64,000 nt of DNA from Icerya purchasi. Taxonomy: Eukaryota > Arthropoda > Insecta > Hemiptera > Monophlebidae. Below are positions 11,701 through 27,800 of the stretch, in pieces (the stretch's first letter is position 1; each line of letters begins with the position of its first letter). The notes under the pieces were generated by a model that saw only the letters and a program-made list of their open reading frames with translations, did no database searches and was not told the origin of the DNA. Made by a program: the position numbers and the translations under genes. The stretch covers positions 59,836,864 to 59,900,863 of the forward strand of contig CM077115.1 of assembly GCA_039619475.1 (NCBI GenBank). The letters run 5' to 3'.

Positions 11701-14700
11701 TTGGCACGAGCAAATATGCTACAGCGATACTTGAATGCCGAAACAGTGTGTACAATTTATAAACTCACCAGGCTATTCTAAAATGCACAGTAGCAATATA
11801 AATATATGCCGAAACTTAATCGTGCGACGGCTCTGTCTAGCGTTTTTTCACTTTTAATGAAAAAATTTATTTATCGTCCGTTTTTTTTTATGTCGACTTA
11901 ATGACTACAACTTAGACTAGGTCGTATGAAAACCAGTTTTTCTTCGATTAACGGCTGCTATTTTTAAATTTTAGATTGCCATTCTTACTTATTGTGACTG
12001 TAAAAAACACAGGGATTTACGTAGCGAACGTTTAAGTTCGGATTAAATTTCGGCTAGTGTTCACGATAGTATTCCGTTTTAAAAAACCGCTTCGCCAGAC
12101 TTGAATTGAATCATCTTTCAAAATTGTAGTTGAAAACTCGGCTCCCGCATCGGTAATTCATTAAAAAATTTTAAATTTCGAATTATTAACGTTTCATCTG
12201 TACTCTTTGTAAATCGAAAAGTCGGAGTACCAAGCGAATTGTAATAATTATTCGTCGAAAGAAATGAAAAATATTTCATACACACGGATGTCTGAATTAA
12301 TTATAAAAATCTAGAGAAACGTGTAATTTAAAGAAGTCTATTAACCCTTTTCTATATCTGGTTTCCCCCTCTTTATTTAATTATATGGTTTTTCAAACAT
12401 TATCACAATTTTACCGAAAATTTAATTTTTATTCCTCTTAATATTATTGTACAAGAGATTAAAAAATAAAAAAATAAAAAAGAAAAAAAATTAGCCTTAT
12501 TAATCCCGCTTGTGATATGTAAATAAAACCCAGCTTTATTTCGATGAAAACAAACGTAACTTTGGATTTTCGTAATTTTATCGTAGAAACATTTCACGAA
12601 CCATTTTCCTTTTCCGTAATTATCCTGTTACTATCAAAAAGAAGTACTTAATATGTTACAATTTATGCTTCCTACCGTAGCCTGCAAAACGAAATGTTCG
12701 TTGTTTTCCTTAAAAAGGAGTTTAATGAAAATCGCGAATAAACCGTTTGAAAAGTAAATCAAAATGCATTTTATCATCAATATATTAAAATCCAATGTAG
12801 TCCCCTCCCCACCCCACCTTCTTTTTTTTTGTCGATGAAAAAGTAAATGATCCCGTCACGATTACATCTTTCGTTTATGAAATTAGTCCTTCTCGGCGTT
12901 GTTGTGTCACTTCGCTTAGTGTGGAACCGTGTTAATGAACAGAGTTAGGCCGGAGTTTAAGGTACTTCACAAGGCATAGTTGAGTCAAGTTGGATTTGAT
13001 AAATATGGGAATCCGTCATAATCAGTAGTGGCTCATACGTTTTGAAAGTAATTAAAAGTTTGCAAAATCAATCGCAACTAAAGACATTTACTGTGTTTAG
13101 AATGAAAGTTAGTCTGGGACTAAGAGCATATATTGAAACGGCAAAATCGCGAACACAAAATACCACGACGAGTACGGAATTATAGTGCGCGTGGTAATGA
13201 AAAATAATCGTATCAGCGGCGGAACGACGAATTCAAGCTAGTCTGTTTTCACTGTCTCCGTTGCCTTCTTCTACCTTCACGTCACACACATATTGTAACG
13301 AGACCGTCAATAGCATGTGATACGCTCTCGCTATCAGACATCCGATGATAGCATAATTATAAAATATCCGGTCATCATTTTATGAGTTATCGCGTGGTGT
13401 CTGTAATTGTTATTCATCGATCGCGTAATACCTATTGTTTCGTTTCTTCCCTACATTCTCGTTCAGTTCTACTGATGTCACCGTTCTCTTTGACGCCTCA
13501 GTGTGTACATAGCTCTTCAAAAGTACGGAAATCTGATCAACCTATATCAATTTTAAACAAAAGTTTTTCTTTCGAAATAAATGATTTGGAATGTTATTTT
13601 TTTAATTTCCTTTAGCTTATTGTTATTTTAATCCGTTCTATACTGATAAATAATCATGAGTTGACGCTACAATTCCGCTGCTTAACAACACAGTAATTAA
13701 CTGGTTACTTGAAATGTACGAATGCTCCTAGGAGGCTTTACTACATCGCGGGGTTGGGTTAATTTTTCATTGAACTTCAACTTTTATCGTCGCTGCTTTT
13801 CCAACAGTGTTATTTCACAGCGACTTCTACAAAAATAGAAATTCAAACCATTCTTAACGTTTATAGTAGCCGCAGTGGGTGTAAACTCGAGCATGTTCAA
13901 TTTTTATTTTAGAAATTTATCGTTTAATACGCTTGTTGATGTTTCTCGGATTTCAAAGATTTTCATTTACTCTGGTTGGAGTCTATAGCGCTCGGTCGCA
14001 AAGAACCAGTGTACTGTTTATAGCCAACCTGGTTTGGTATTTCTGTGTAATACCGCTCCAAAAATGTATTCCAGTCATACCAGTTAAATGTTGTTTCGAT
14101 GTTTGGTAATAAGTTGGCACAGCAAGACGGTGTCCCCTTGCCGATGTTTCAGTGAACCCTGAAAAGTGTATCTGTATTCAACTTTAAATAACAGGGACTT
14201 AGGGAGGACAAAGAGACACAATCAGAGGCGAATTTCGCGTGCCCGATAATCAAAAAGTTTATTTTCTTATTTTTTGCTATGTAAATTCGCCGAGTCCAGT
14301 ACTATAAAACCCCCAATATTTGTATTGTAGCCCTCCCTCTTCGGTGCGTCATTTGAAAAAATCGTGAACCATATTCACAATTTTGTTGGTTTCTTTTCCT
14401 AATGACGAAGTTTGGAGAAAAATAATTTGTATTCAATGTTTAAATAATAACAGTTTCATTTATTTTGTTTAATTTTTAATATTCACTGGAAGTTAAATAG
14501 TAACCGTAAATGTTTAAGATGCAATTTTTTTAGTTCTACTTTATTTTATAGTAATGAAACACGGTAATATAAAATATAAATATTAAAATTAAATTTATTC
14601 GGATGAAAGTATAACGTATTAACTAAATTTTAAATAGTTTTATTTACTATTTTTTATTTATATATATTTATATATAGGGTAAATATCTATAAATGAGTTA

Positions 14701-17700
14701 AATACATGATATTATAAAATGTGTGTACCAAAAGGTAATCTCTTCTTGACCGTTTCTAAACAGGGTGTTATTCCACATAATTAAGTACACTGTTGTGCTT
14801 GAGTGGTAGTTACTCCATGGTATAACACAATTCACTAACAACAATTTCGAACCATACCACAACGTATATAAGCGCAGTACAAATGAAGACATGTTATCGA
14901 CGATTAAACGCGTTCTTCCAAACGATATCTCTTACGCTTGTAAACCTCTTTCAGTCATATATATTCATCGATGAATTTCATTTAGCATTGTCGGAAAGTA
15001 GGCACTGGAAAACGTTCATGCAATGTTGGTCTCGAAGCTTTTAGACAATAGTTCAGCAGTGCAATCATGGATGCATCTATTTTGGTTCATCGATTATTAA
15101 CACTACTTCGGGTTATTTTTTTGTTTTTGTTTTTTTAATGAATTTATGTTTTATCTCTTGGATTGTTTAAACCACATTAGTTATTTTCTACTATCTCCTT
15201 GCTCAATGAAAAAAAAGAAAATTTTGCTAACTTTTAGTTTTATTTTAATCTGAACTCTTTTTTTTTTTTTTTTAAATTAAAAAGAAAAAGAAAAAAGATA
15301 TTCAATTAGGACGTAATTTCCGTTATTGAAATATTTTAAATAACTTGTATACATCTTAAAACCCATCTTGAATAAGACAAACTGGCCCGCCAAACGCTAG
15401 ACATCCGTTTTATACGTGTTTTGTTTTTTTTTGTTTTTTTAACATCCAATGACATATTGTAGATTGAAAACCCAGAAGCACCGTATTAAAACTTGCACTT
15501 AACTATTACGTAATATATACATGTATTTGATTTTTATTTAAAAAATTAACCGGTGCATTTAAACGATTAATTTGTAGTTTTAATTTTTCTTTTCCAGCGT
15601 GGAAGTAATAAGATTTATGCAGAGTTTCCTAATTAACTGGGATCAAGAAATGTACTGTGAAAAACGAAAGATGGGAGCAAAGGCCAGGACAACTACACTA
15701 AACGAAGAATTAGGACAGATTCAATATATTTTCTCTGATAAAACTGGAACTCTTACACAGGTATAACAACGAACGAAATTTATAATCATTTTTAAAAAAT
15801 TATATCACGTTATGATACTATTTTGGTAGCGAAACTTGTCCGAATATAAGCTACTTACTTAGGTTTCTGAGTTGTGTATCGGTGATAAGTGGAAATTTTA
15901 AGTAATCATCGTAATGTGTAATTTTTATTGACTGTTTAATTTATCAATGTACAAAACTATTTTCTAAACAATTTCAAACTGCGTGTTAGTGAAAATTTTG
16001 CAATGTGAAGATTTAACGAAATATTCCAACTCATGTCGTGTGGTTTAAATTTTACTTTTTTTTAGTAGTAAAGCTTTTTTTATTTAAGTCGATGAAACAT
16101 TAACATTTTTACGGTTTTTACATTACCCCTATATAAACTAGCCCGTGTTTAGACTGAGTAATAAAATTATCCAATTTACCGCAGATAGTTTCCATGCAAT
16201 AAGAATTTATAAATTAAATCGTTTCATTTTCTTCGAAGTGAGACTTCACTATGAAATTGAAAGTGCAGCATAGTTGTAACGAGAGTTAATCAGAACATCG
16301 GCATAGATTTATTCTCATGATTCTGGCGGCTTTTAAAAAATTACATCTTGTCAAGTAAAATTTCCCTGTTATAAAAATAAAAAAACCCTAAAATCAACTA
16401 GCCCATTTTCTGATCGAGGAAAATGGGACAATTAACTTTAGGAAAGAAATAGTCAATCAGATAAAACATAGATCATAGCGAATGGCGTAATAAGAAAGAT
16501 ACGTTGCTCTTAGTATTGTTGCCATTGAAGAGAATGTAACTGTTTTAGCAACGTGACATATTAAACGAAGAAAAGAAGGGAAAAAGAAATAGCTACGAGT
16601 AATTCGCGAATTATCTAGGTGCAACAGCCGGGTGATTATGGTCCTTCTCGGCAAATTTTATTGCAACGCGTGACCAAATGAAATACCTGATATTTTATCA
16701 AATGTAACACATCAGGAAGTAGAACATTTTCTAATTATTCTTCCATGCGAATCTTGAGATGAATCGTCATCGTGTCGTATAAACCATAACTGAAAATATG
16801 AAAAAAAAAAAAAAACAGTAGTAATAATATTAATCAAATCAAATCATTTATTTTATTATTATTATTATCCAATTTTCATTTAAGCGCAAAGTTGCGCGAG
16901 TAATGGGTTACAGATTAACAATGAAAAGCACTAAAAAAATAATAAATAAATAAATGAATATAATAAAAAATATAACAAGTAAATAAAATAAGTTAAACAC
17001 TTCAATAATCTAATCATAAAATTTTATAAGAAAAATAAAAAGCAGTCTAGATACATTGTACAGAGTTATTAGGTATAACAATTACTGTATATATAATGAA
17101 GATGGAGAAACATAATTAGATTAATAAAGTGGAAGGTGAAGGAAAAAATTTATGTACATAGCAGTATAATGTGCTGACGAAAGTGGAACTAGCAAGCTAA
17201 TGGGAAAGCGTTAATTTTACTACAGACTGAAGCGACTATGTATTGAGTGTCTGTATTAGTTTAAACCTATGCCGTTTTTCATAATTCCTTAAGATATTCT
17301 TGACATCTGAGGTGAGAGAATTATATATTATCGCTGCTTTATATAGTCTTGTATGAAACTTTTTAAATTTAGAAATAGCTGCCATGAAATCATTTACTGA
17401 CCTCGTGCTACCTTCCCGTATTTTCATATTAAACTTTATACTATATTTATTTATGAATAACAATAAATTAATTCTATGTAACTTTTCTAATTGTGGTCAC
17501 CATTGATTATTTAGATCATTGGTATTGAGTCTGAAGTTTTAAATGTAGATTTTTGTAGTGATGTTACGTGTCTTAAATGATATTTTGCAGCCCCCTCCCC
17601 TCCTGCCAAATATTAATCCATATGCCAATACTGGTTGATATAAGGCTAAATATAATCTACATAAATGACGTGCGTGAAAATATTTATGCAGGTAATAGAA

Positions 17701-20700
17701 AAGGTAGTTAAGCTTTGATTACTTTCTCGAAATATATTCTGCACGCTTGTCCCAATTTACAAACATAATTTCCAAGTATTTAATTTCATAAGTTCTATCT
17801 ATGTAATTATTATTTGGTAGTAATAATTAATAATAATAGTAATAATAAAACCTCTTAAGAAAACAAACGAATACCGGCATTTATCGAATCTTCAAACTGT
17901 TAACAAGAGACAAAAATCGTCAGCGTATTCATAATAGTTATTTTTCATAGATACGGAAAGGCTAGATGTGCTTCCTCAGACGTCAAATGAGAGTTCACAC
18001 TTAAAGTGATGTTTAAAATATATGTAAATGTAATTTAAAAATTGAGGTCCGTGTCTGTTTGTTTTTTGTTTTTTTGTTTTTTTTTTTGTTTTTAATTTTT
18101 TAAATACCAGGCCAGACTGTGTAGAGTAGAAGAATCTATCTTCCCTACTCCTTTCCTTGTATGTTTGCACTTGCAAACTAACTTAAGTTGCACCTACCTC
18201 CCATCAATATTCTTGTGTGGATAACATTTAATACGTTCTTTATAAATTTTACTGTGTTTATTCTGCAAGGTGACTTATAAAAACCTGACACATTTCTTTT
18301 TTTGGTTACACTAAAACTATCGAGGGGAGGAGTTTTTACAAACTGGAATTGGAAAGTAGAAGTTTGAAGGTTTATTTTGTCGTTTAGTAGTTCGCCAATA
18401 TGGACAAGTGGAGTACGGACCAATACATTTTTATGTTTAAGCACTTTTTTCGAGCCAACTCGTGCATTAGTTGATGCGCACGTTTCGCGCGGAATTTAAA
18501 TTGCGTACAAAGGACTCCGTGCTTTCTGGAAACTCGGTGAAATTCTGAATGGAAAATTTTGGTGTCACAGGCTCGGTAATGAAAAAGAAAAACAGGAAGG
18601 GCGCCAGATCTGTCAGAACTTCAGAAAACATCGAACATGTGCGCACTGCGCTACTGAGAAGTCCATACAGATCTGGAAAGAAACGCGCCTTAGCTTTAAG
18701 AATAACTCGTTGCTCATTTGGTCGAATGGTAACAGATTTATCATTTTATCCGTATAAAGCTATGGTAACTCAAAACTATTAAAGGCTACCGGTTATCTAG
18801 CGCGGCTAGCCTTCGCACAGCGAATGACAAAGATGCTCGAAACTGGAGACATTTAACGAGATTACATAATGATGAGCCAAAAGGCACACTTACGTTTTGA
18901 TGGGACGGTTAATGAACAGAACTGTCAGTATTATTCTAAACGAACCCGCAGGTAATATTGGAGAAACCGCTTCGTTCCGAACAAGTAACGGTGTGGTGCG
19001 TACTTGCAAAGTGGGAAAACTGTACGCTAATGTCGAGAAAAGTCTAGAAAATTGTATTTTAAATAATAGCCATCATTTGAACGATATTATTTTTGAAAAA
19101 TAAAGAAATTTTTACCTTCAACCTTCTACTTTTTCATTTCAATTTGTGTAAAACTTTCAAATCATTATTTTTGGCGTAATCAAAAAAAAAAAAAAAAAAA
19201 ATGTGTCAGGTTTTTATGATGCCCCATCCTATAAACTTTTTTGTAAATCATTAATATTAAATTTTAATAACAAACAGAAAAATTATAATTTTTCCAGTTC
19301 ATTTCACTTCGAATATCAAAATAACAATTATTAAATATTTAACTTTCTTTTTCATACGAGTTTATTGATTAAAATATTTTTTATGACAAAATATGTTAAG
19401 CCCGCGATTTTTCTAATGAGGCAGTTTGTAAAAAGTCGAAGTAAAAAATTTTCTCAAATATCTTGATATGAAAATATATGTATATACTCATAACAGTAAA
19501 CCAAGGCATAAAATATCTGCAGGTTATTAGTAAAAGCAAATCTACAAAATCAAAAATACGCGGTGTTAATAAATGATATACGAAATATCGAAACTATAAG
19601 GCACATATTTAAAAACGATATATTACGATAATTATACAGATAAACTTAAACAATATTAATAAACAGTAAAAGTTGTAAAAATGCAAGCTTGGAGAGAAAC
19701 CTGCCCAAAAACAATCAGTTGGTATTTGAGTTAAATATAAAATTTCAGCGAGTAAAACAGTTATAATTCCTACATTAGATAATTATGCTTACTCGCATAG
19801 TGATAAACCAAAATTACTAAGTTCTAAATTATATGTAACATGGAAACCTTTCAAATGACAAATTATAGATAAAAACGTAAATAATACTGTTAATAAAGAA
19901 GAAATGTTATTATTACAAATCTTAAAAATAGAATATCAACAGGATTGGATGAACACTCAAATTAATATTTAAGGAAATTTAATTATAGATATCCAGAAGT
20001 ACTAACTAAACTTATTAGTTTATTATTTTATTGTAATTATTACCTTGAAATTTGGAAATTAATGAAAACGGTTATATTACCAAAAATCATTAAAGACCTA
20101 AAGTCAACATAGCGGGAAGAGCAGTTTCTTTATTATTCTAAAATATATACTAAACAAATTAAAAGAATCGTAAATAAAAGTAGGATAATTAATAATAACC
20201 AATATGATGGAGCATTTCAAAACAAATCATCAGAATTAGCAATATATAATATAATTCAAACTATAAAGAAATATAAAAAAAAAAAAAAATCGTTCAATGG
20301 CTGTTTACATTGAATGTAACAACGGCATTTTTAGTAGCCTCGATTACAAACAAATAGCTGAAGATATTAAAACAATTAGGACTAGATAATAGTAGGATTA
20401 ATATTGTCAATGGATATTTCTATAATACGCATACTATTATAATGATGAATAGTTCATATAGGGGGAAAAAATTGTTAAGGAATTAACCTGAGGATCAGTT
20501 TTAAAACCATATGTTTGGAATATAATTTTTTCGTGGCTGTACAATCTTACCTAATGATATAAATATAGTGTCACATTTGTAGACTACAATATTATTGTAA
20601 TTGCAGATAAGAATGGAACAACACTAGAAAACAAAATATATCGAAATTACACAAAAATTGAAACATAGCTTGAGAAATTTAATTTCGAAATTAATGTAAA

Positions 20701-21857
20701 TAAATCAAACTATGTTCTTTTTAACAGAACATTTAAAAACAAGCCGTTAATCTTATGTGACTTAATATTAAGTATACTAAACAAATTAAATGTTTAAGTG
20801 TTATTGTAGACAATAATTTAAAATTTAAATCATTTTAATTGTATCAGAAACAAAATTAAATTTATACCGATTTTTAATAAATCATACGACAGTGGTAATC
20901 GAATAAATTATAAAAAGGGAATACTCGTATTATTGTATAAGTGTTTAATTTTACCCTAACATTATTTGCGGTAGTATGATTTATGTAGACATGTTAAATA
21001 TTAAGAGATTTCAAAAAATACTTATGGATTTTTAAGGAACCAATTGGACTTACTAAGGCGTATAAAAAAGCTGTCAGCTATGTAGCTGCAGTAGTTATCG
21101 CAGGTATTTTGCCCGCTAATTATAAGATACAAAAGCATATAAATATGTTTTTAATTAAAGTTGAGATTAATCATTTCGGTAACGTGTAAGGTGTAGACGA
21201 CATTCTGTTTAATAATAAAGAGCTTGTGTCATATTTCTTTAACGTACAATTTATATCCGGTCATGGTATTTTTAGAGTATATTTACACAAGTTTAAAACT
21301 ATAAATACCGAGAACTGCAAACTATACCTTTAAGGATAATATTGGGCTTATATTAAACGAATACAATTGTAGTAATAAAATATTCAATAATTTACATGCT
21401 ACAGAATTATAGACATTTTTAATGATTTTAATTTATTCGTTGTTGAAGAAATTACACATATCGTAAGAACAATTCAATTATATAATAATGCCGGGTTTAG
21501 TTATTGTAAAAATTAGTAATGATTTTATAAAAGTCTATTATTAGCATAACAATATGATTATGAAATGGTTTACGGAAAACCAAAAACTTAATTGGACAGT
21601 GCCTACATTGAACATTGTGGTAATCATTGTTAATTAAACAAATAAACGACCCTAGCCAAATTTGTAAGGATACTGTGAAAAAAAATAAATAAATAAAAGT
21701 AATTTTTGCAATTCTATTTGGGAACCCGTGAGATATGAGAAAAATTCGATTTATTAGGAAAAATTATTGGATTAGTGTGAATTAAACACAAAAATCGATA
21801 CGATTGATACGTAAAATTCTCAAACAAAAACTGGACTAATGTTGGCATGTTATTTTG

Positions 21858-21894
<37 letters not shown>

Positions 21895-24800
21895 TAGCAA
21901 CTGATGCGGTTTTTAATGCGTCAACTTCTTGTAACTTACCAAAATCGAGAAATTTTCGCAGCTAAAAAAAGATGACTTTTATTTATCAAAAATTTTATTT
22001 TTTTCGACGCGAATAAAATTGCAATTTCTGAGATCATTTTATTTTTTTAAATAAACATTCAAAAACTAACCCAACTCCTAAACGTTGTAGATGTTAATTT
22101 CATTGTTATAAAGCAAGTTCAGTTTATATCGACATACTTCAAAATGTTATATGAAATATAAAATTAGGAAGGAAATAAAGCTAACTTGCTTCTTACATAC
22201 CTCATTTCACTCAACGCGAGATTATCACACTTCATTAATGTTATATCTCAATAGAAAATAATTTTTCCAAAATACATTTTTATTATAATATTAGAAGAAG
22301 GATTAAAAAAAAAAAAAAAAAAAAGGATTTAAAAGCTTTTAAAAATAGTAAATTGATTTATTTAATTATATTAATAAAAGAATACGTCTTGATATGAGGA
22401 AGCGCACTTTACCTATTTAAATAAATTAGAATTTTATTTTAACAAAAAAATTTCAGCTTGTATATTTGTGATGCTATTTCAGAATATAATGACTTTTAAC
22501 AAGTGCTCAATCGGTGGAGTTATATACGACGGTTCTGAAAATAATGATGAATCATACGGACATCGCAAGGTAATTTACAGATGATAATGTAGAATAATAA
22601 CTGAAGAACGATATTTACCATTTTAAACAGATTAATATATTTTAAAGTGTAGAAGGGTATTTTTACAAAGGAGATAAAGACGAAACGGCATCTTCCGGAA
22701 GTCTAAAATAAAGTAATTACTTGTTACTTTACTTTTTATGGTTAACGTATATTGAACCCTAAATAAATGCTATCCATTGCTCTAGGACCTAACGTCGTCG
22801 TTGCCATTTACTTCCTTAATTCTAATTACTGTCAATAATAAAAACATTACCCTGAAAGAAACGCTTTTAATTTATTCATTCGTTTATTTTTTTATTTTTT
22901 TTTATGGAATTGTAAGATTATTTATATTATTGTCTATAGCTAACGTAAAATTAGGAAATTTTCAAATATTTTTTTTTCTGTAGAATAGTTTAGTTTTTCG
23001 TTGGAGTATGAATAAAATTCGATGACTATTTTAAAAATTTCAATGGCGTTTACCTGTGTCTAGAATTTATAAATTTTTAAATGTCATTGATGTAGATCAT
23101 GTTATTAAAATGTAATATTAAAAATAAATTTTACAAATATTCGCTTATCTATACTGTTACGAATAAAACACCCTTCCACTTTTGAAATTGCTTTAAAATA
23201 ATTCACTCCACGTTTCATCCTAATCTTACACGTGAAACTTAATAAGATTAAGCTTTTTGATTAAAACGATGTCAAACGATGTTTATGTTTTTTGGAAAAT
23301 ATTACACTCGCAAAGTTAAACTATCTTTTGTGTTGTGAAAAATAAACAATATATTAGTATTACGTTGTTTTTAGCGGTAAAAAGTGTTATTTTTTCCAAA
23401 ACGTCAAATATAAATATATTCGATACGGTTTTAAACGAAAAGCTTAATTCTGACATTAATCGACGTGAAAATTTCAGACGTTTAATAATGTAAAACATTT
23501 TTCTTTTAATTAAAATGTGGAAATTGAGAAGTACAACTATTGTAAAATTGGAATATTTTCTCCAAAATGTAAAAAAGTTAAATGAAATCTTTTTATTTTT
23601 AATTTTTTCAATGTAAAAAAAAATTATCGTTATCTAATAAAATATGAATGTAGTTTAATCTGTAATGAACATAGAAAATCTTGCTAAACAATTCATCAAT
23701 TGTACTGCTCGATTTCAAGCGCCGTGACTTCCTATTTGGATGTTCTTGTGCAGATGTAACCCGTGGTAAACCTATAAGCAATATAGATATGTGCAAAACT
23801 ATATTTAAAACTGATTGTGAATAACTAATCCCACGTATGTGATAGTAAGAGTGATAGTCTTCCACGCATTATTAACGATTATTTATTTTTAGTACTTTTT
23901 AATCATTTTTAATTCCTATTGTTAGATCTAGAAGTAAAAATAACCGCGATTTTATGGTTCTATCGTTTTAGTAACTTGATTAGCGTAACATTACCTATAT
24001 GTATTAAAGCTTGTTTTCGATTTTACCTCAACTGATGCAATTAATACTGACACTTAAACTCACGCTTCTAGCTGCCTACGTTTTTAAAAACGTATTCCCC
24101 ACTCTAGTAAGCCTAAAAATATTCATATATTCCTGTTTAACTTTTTCTCGATTAAAAAATATATATATTTTATACAAACATAATTAATGCCGAAATAAAA
24201 TATATTTAAATATATATATATATAAAATCATTTTGCGGGAATGTATAGTTTATTTGTTTTGTTTTTTTTTGTGAACTTGCGCTGTATATATGTGCGGGAA
24301 TGTGTGTAAAAATTACACATACAAATGTTTGAATGGTAAATTAAAAGAATAATATTTTATTATGCATCAGTTGCAACCTGCAGATTTTTCATGGAATAAA
24401 GATTACGATCCGTCATTCATATGGTATGATCAGAAATTAATTGATGCCGCTTGTCAACAACAGAATCCTACAGTACATACCTTTTTTCGATTGTTAGCCC
24501 TATGCCACACGGTAATGCCTAATATAAAAGATGGTAAATAAAATTCAAAACATTTTTCTTTTCTTTTTTTTTCTGTGTTTTATAATTTAAAATTTGATGC
24601 ACGATATATGCTAATAGTTTTTTTTTTTTTTGTTTTTTTTTCTTAAAACACAGAAGCAAATATAAAAAATCGTGAATATCGTTACAATACAATTAGATAA
24701 AATTAAGTAGACAAATTCAATTTTTTAATACAATTATTTTGCGTAATTTTAAACTTTTAAAAATTCCATTTTATAATTTAAAATATATCAATTTATCGGG

Positions 24801-27800
24801 ATAATTTTAAATGATTTTAAATGTCGTATACATTCTGTATGGTGCAGTGCAATATAACAAGATAAATATTTGCACCTATAAGCGATTCCTCATTTTAAAA
24901 ATTGATTGTTTAAGATAGATGATCGTTAGTAATTAATGCCAATCAATTAAAAAACATTGGTGATATCGTAATTCTTATACAACATTAACTTTTTGGAGTT
25001 GGAATTAAATTCATATTACTATATTCTAGGAACAATTTAATTGCAGTTTTTAATTATTCTTTTAATATGAATTTGATGCCAACTTCAAAAAGTTAATGTT
25101 GTATAAGAATTACGATATCGCCTTAAGTTATATCACTTTGATATATATTTTTTATCGGGAGTAATTATTTTTTACTTTTTAGTGCATTTTTAAATTTTTA
25201 TAATAAACCTTGAAGTCGGTATTTATTTTTTGTAAAAAAGCATTTTATTTTTTACTTTTTAGTGCATTTTTATTCAATTAAATTAAAACATTTTAATAAG
25301 AACAGATATTTCCACGGTAAAAACATCAAAAGCTACATTTCCATGGTAATTTGGCAAATTTATAGTATTTTAAGTCAATAAATCTAATCCGACGGTGAAA
25401 ACAATCATGAATGAAAAGCATCCAAAAAGCTTCAATCTTCCGCATTATTAAGGATAACTCAAAAACTATCGGTCAGATCTTGATTAAATTTAAATGGGAC
25501 CAAATGAGAAACCACCTTTCAAATAAAAGAAGAATCATCAAAATCGGTTCACCTAGAAGAAAGTTCTGTGGTAACACACATGGAAAAAAAAAAACAGTCG
25601 AATTGAGTACCTCCTTCTTTTTTGAAGTCGGTTAATAACTCTGAAGTATTTAATTCTTCGTCAATTTTAAATAGAGTGTTTAAAATCTAAATTCAAAAAT
25701 CCAAAAAACCTTATAATAATATTTACAGAAATATAAATACTTTAAAAAGGATTCCGATAAATTGATCTAAGTAAATAATCATTTTTAAATCCTATTTCTG
25801 GATTTTGAAATCGTCGCTTGTTTAACATGCCTGGGCATCGACAATTTCTGAATAGTCTGTGCGGATCATCTATAAAATGAAACATTTTGCTATCGGTCAG
25901 CCTGGCCACATCACTTTTTTTATCACTAAAGAACTTTTTATTGCTGGTTTTTAAATAACGCCTGCAGTATTAAAATAAAAACATCTATTCGAATGTTTAA
26001 TTTTTTATATCTTGTGTGAAATGTTGGAAATTTTAAAAATATGTAGCAGAAGTGATATTTATTATAAAAAAAATTATAGGGTGCCTTAGAACTATAACTG
26101 GGTTTACTTCAATACGAATTTTGATTTTATGGTTGCACTACTATTTGGGGGTTAGGTGCTTTCTTAAATTATAAATTAAAGCGAAATTGATTTAATTCTC
26201 GGTAATAGTCTATTTCAGAAGTGAAAAACTATCTATTTTACTCAGAATAAATTACGAAGTTCTGTTTTATTGATATAAAATATGCTGCGGCGGTCGAGTA
26301 TTATCAATAGGAACAAAAAAATTCACTCTTCTTTTTGTACAATTCTAGTAATCAGGATATCGATAAGATTTGAACCGGGAAAACTGAGAGAATTGGATCA
26401 GGAAAATCGGGAATTTAAAAATTATATTTGAGTGGCCACCATGTTAAATAAAGCTTGGAGAATTTGAACGTGTGATGGATATTTATGGATTCCTTTGCAG
26501 TTTCTGTCATAGCTGCGTATAGTTACCGTATTTTATTGATAATTTCATAGGTTTGTTTCAACTAATTTCTGCAAGAACTAATAATTTTCGTGATTCTTAA
26601 TTTGATCTGTCTGCAGGAAATTTACATTCTTGGAGAGACGGATAAGTTCAGACAGGCTTGAGATAAAGTTTTCGGAAAGTAACCAAGCTTCTTTTGGTTT
26701 TTTGTACATATAAATGATACGTGTGATTTATTTCAAACTGAATGAAGGATATTAACAGGTTCGAAGATATATTTTAAGTTTGTTGGTGAAATTTCTTCTT
26801 CATTACAGGATGAGCTGACATGTAATAAGGAATTAGAGGAGACTAAATTGAGTTTCAGGTTATTTCATAGGTAAAATTCCAGAATCAAATTAGGAATTGT
26901 GGGCGATATGTTGGAGAAGATTATTTTAGTAAAATCCGGTTTGAGTTGATTCGCTGTGATAAAATTATCCATTTGAAAACCTTCGAATTGAATTAGAGAG
27001 AGCCAGCTTTGCTTTTATCAGCTAGATATACGGTGGCACAGCTGTTGTTAACTTTAGAGGGAAAAATCATTTCTGATTTTTAAGAACATTATTTAAAGCA
27101 ATTAAGTAGTCTTTAATTTTTGATTTCCGAATAGAAGTGGTTATAACTCCCAGTTTTTCTGCTGGGTAGTTAAATTGCAAGAAGCTTTGTCAGCGTAAGT
27201 TTGTCTAGAAGAAGCTGTTGTAATGGGAGTGGTAGAACTAAGAAGCTGAAAAAATGATTTGTAGGAATATTACAACTGTGCTTGGCAGCTGAACCTTTGT
27301 ATCCGTCGAATTCAGCGATAATTCGGGATAGGGCAGCACGGTATTCATTAAATAGACAAATGAACCAGAAATTCGAAATAATAATATAAGATAACGAAAT
27401 AATCGAGTTATAAACAGAGAAAATGATTAAAGATTCGATCTTACCGTTCGAATAATATCGTTGTTATATGCGAGATGATAACCCATATTAACTGATAACG
27501 AAGAAACGAACGCGAAAACAAAACCGGTAGCACTATTAACAAAACACGACTCCGCCCGCTACTTGTGTAGATCAATATTTTATTAATAGATATTGTACAT
27601 TAAAATTCATTATGTAAGCCATGATTAAGTTATTTTTGGACATTTAGTGAATAATAAGTTAAATCCCCGTATTGGGGAAAAGTTTATTTAAATTTTTAAT
27701 TTTAATTAACCATATAAACTTTGTTAAATAATTAATTTTTCAGTTAAATTATATCTGTATATGGGAGTGGATGTTGTAAAAGCCACTTCTATGAGAATAT

